A DNA stretch of 64,000 bases from Motilibacter aurantiacus. GTDB taxonomy: Bacteria; Actinomycetota; Actinomycetes; Motilibacterales; Motilibacteraceae. The notes below the pieces were generated by a model. The model made no database searches. It saw nothing but the letters and a program-made list of their open reading frames with translations, and had not been told where the DNA came from. Shown piece after piece: positions 62,599-64,000 of this stretch. The translations under genes were made by a program, and so were the position numbers. The stretch covers positions 156,235 through 220,234 of the forward strand of contig NZ_JAANNO010000006.1 of NCBI RefSeq assembly GCF_011250645.1. Reading direction: 5' to 3'. Within the stretch, counting starts at the first letter, position 1, and every line of letters begins with the position of its first letter.

Positions 62599-63338
62599 AA
62601 GGCCGAAACCCAAGCGGCCGCCGCGTCCACCGACTCCGCCCGAGCGACGGGCGGCAGCACCGGCCGTTCGACCATCACCACGGGCAGCGCGAGCGCCCGG
62701 GCAGCGGCGAGCTTGGCGGCGGTGGAGGTGCCGCCGCTGTCCTTCGTGACGACCACGTCGACCGCCTCGGACCGCAGCAGGCCCAGCTCGCCGTCGAGCG
62801 CGTAGGGGCCACGGTCCCGACGCAGCCGGAACCTCGCCGGCAGCGGCACCGCCGGCGGGTCCACGGTGCGGACGAGCACGTCGAGCCCCCCCCAGGACGG
62901 GTGCCCGATGAACGTCTCGAGCCCCTGCCGGCCGGTGGTGAGGAACGGGCGTCGCCCCAGGGACGGCGCCAGGTCGGCGGCGGCGGCGAGCGACGGCACG
63001 CGGTGCCAACGGTCGCCCGGCTCCTGCGTCCAGCCCGGGCGCTCCAGCCGGAGCAGGGGAAAAGCGTCGCCGTCGGCGGCCGTGGCCGCGGCCCGGCTCA
63101 CCGCCTCCGCGAAGGGGTGCGTGGCGTCGACGACCGCGGCCGGGGAGTGCGCGGCGACCCAGGCGCGCAGCCCGTCGGCCCCGCCGAGCCCGCCGACGCG
63201 TACGTCCCCGGCGGGCAGGTGCGGGGCAGCGGTGCGCCCGGCCAGCGAGCTCACGACGCGCACCCCCTCGGCCCGGCCGAGCCGCTCGGCCAGATCGCGC
63301 GCCTCGGCGGTGCCGCCGAGCAGCAGGACCGTCAGCAC
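62589..63338 (-). CDS. cobK: Precorrin-6A reductase CobK
   Basis: Reduces precorrin-6A to dihydro-precorrin-6B in the aerobic cobalamin route. It has 249 residues from GTG 63338 (VLTVLLLGGTAEARDLAERL). Family motifs: VVDATHPFAEAVSRAA, LLRLERPGWTQ, GRRPFLTTGRQGLETF, and VVTKDSGGTSTAAKLAAA near the C-terminus. It follows cobF with a 5-base gap on the same strand. Its stop lies within the ArsR operator. Confidence 0.93.
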   Translation of the reverse strand: MLTVLLLGGTAEARDLAERLGRAEGVRVVSSLAGRTAAPHLPAGDVRVGGLGGADGLRAWVAAHSPAAVVDATHPFAEAVSRAAATAADGDAFPLLRLERPGWTQEPGDRWHRVPSLAAAADLAPSLGRRPFLTTGRQGLETFIGHPSWGGLDVLVRTVDPPAVPLPARFRLRRDRGPYALDGELGLLRSEAVDVVVTKDSGGTSTAAKLAAARALALPVVMVERPVLPPVARAESVDAAAAWVSALLI

Positions 63339-63343
63339 GCCGG

Positions 63344-64000
63344 TCAGGAGCGGCGGCGCAGCAGGTAGGTGTCCATGATCCAGCCCTTGCGGGCACGGGC
63401 CTCCTCGCGGGCCGCGTCGATGCGCGGCGCGACCTTCTCGAGCGGGCCCGCGAGCAGGATCTCGTCGGGGGTGCCGACGTAGGCCCCCCAGTAGACGTCG
63501 ACGCCCTCGGCGGGAAGCCGGGTCATCGGGCGCACGTCGAGCATGACCGCCACGTCGTCGACGTCGGCGGGGAAGCCCGCGGACATGCGCCGGCCGGTCG
63601 TGACCTGCACGCCGCCGCCGACCCGGTTGAGCACCGTGCGGTGCCGGGCGGCCAGCGCCGACACGCTGCTGATCCCGGGCACGACCTCGTAGTCGAGCTC
63701 GACGTTCCCGCGGGCCGCGATGTCCTCGACGATCCCCAGCGTGCTGTCGTACAGCGAGGGGTCGCCCCACACGAGGAAGGCGCCGGTCCCGCCGTCGGGT
63801 AGCTCGTCCAGGATCATCCGCTCGCAGACGTCGGCCCGGCGCCGCCGCCAGTCCTCGACGGCCTCGGCGTACGGCCCCGCGGAGACGTCGCGCTCGGGGT
63901 CGCGGGCCGAGACGACCCGATGGTCGCGCTCGACGTGCCGCCGCAGGATCTCCTCGCGCAGCGCCACCAGGTCCTGCTTGGCCTCGCCCTTGTCCAGCAC
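63344..64000 (-). CDS. cobF: Precorrin-6A synthase (deacetylating) CobF, 5' end outside window
   Basis: SAM-dependent C1 methyltransferase of the aerobic cobalamin pathway; it methylates precorrin-5 and removes the acetyl group. The 218 residues present cover most of the protein (usual length about 250). FLVWGDPSLYDSTL is the CobF signature; VVPGISSVSALAARH and GRRMSAGFP follow; the end is KGWIMDTYLLRRRS. The gene runs off the right edge of the window, as the frame is open at 64000. It forms an operon with cobK. No cobalamin riboswitch is visible because the upstream part is absent. Confidence 0.93.
   Translation of the reverse strand: MLDKGEAKQDLVALREEILRRHVERDHRVVSARDPERDVSAGPYAEAVEDWRRRRADVCERMILDELPDGGTGAFLVWGDPSLYDSTLGIVEDIAARGNVELDYEVVPGISSVSALAARHRTVLNRVGGGVQVTTGRRMSAGFPADVDDVAVMLDVRPMTRLPAEGVDVYWGAYVGTPDEILLAGPLEKVAPRIDAAREEARARKGWIMDTYLLRRRS

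Overview
The window is about 64 kb of very GC-rich DNA with tightly packed genes, many GTG starts, ATGA/GTGA overlaps and strong GC3 bias. This is typical of a free-living actinomycete. The gene content agrees: coproporphyrin-type haem enzymes (HemE, CgoX/HemY, HemQ), the GlgX-TreY-TreZ trehalose route, PPi-dependent phosphofructokinase, LigC with a LigD-type polymerase, and the hemE / DUF3000 / RNase D / dxs neighbourhood also known from mycobacteria and streptomycetes. I cannot name the genus. No tRNA, rRNA, insertion sequence, prophage or CRISPR array was recognised.

Layout, 1-24 kb: end of an SsuC-like permease and a fused siroheme synthase; glgX-treY, then two paralogous secreted RTX (calcium-binding) proteins and a ppk2 that separate them from treZ; a run of housekeeping genes (methyltransferase, GlsB-like membrane protein, YciI, ZapE, RibD-like reductase, secreted propeller protein, DoxX); DNA-end repair genes (ligC, PolDom) around a UspA protein and a possible 31-residue peptide gene; PPi-phosphofructokinase; a large ExeM/NucH-type secreted nuclease.

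24-45 kb: msrB, hemQ-hemY and hemE with a DUF4349 lipoprotein, a spermidine-synthase-like protein and a PRC-barrel operon between them; a zinc-ribbon protein, DUF3000, an orphan LuxR regulator with a degenerate receiver, RNase D, HDOD protein, a Dam-like methylase and dxs; a LacI-type operator region and a sugar ABC transporter (binding protein plus two permeases, no ATPase); a GT9 glycosyltransferase.

45-64 kb: aconitase divergent from a CbiX chelatase across a shared control region carrying an 18-bp perfect palindrome and an iron-box-like site; a decayed GNAT gene; an ECF41 sigma factor and its oxidoreductase partner, divergent from a frameshifted NADH dehydrogenase with matched ECF41 promoters on both strands; a TetR/MFS pair; a VWA-MoxR-DUF58-VWA operon; an FRG-domain protein; an ArsR/AHSA1 pair; and cobK-cobF, running off the end.

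The most notable signals are regulatory: two pairs of CGTCA-N6-TGAC sites with identical 23-bp spacing before the two RTX genes; two facing TGTCACA-N16-CGTC promoters next to the ECF41 operon; the acnA/cbiX control region; and two unrelated tandem arrays with an exact 10-bp period upstream of dxs and of the PRC-barrel operon.
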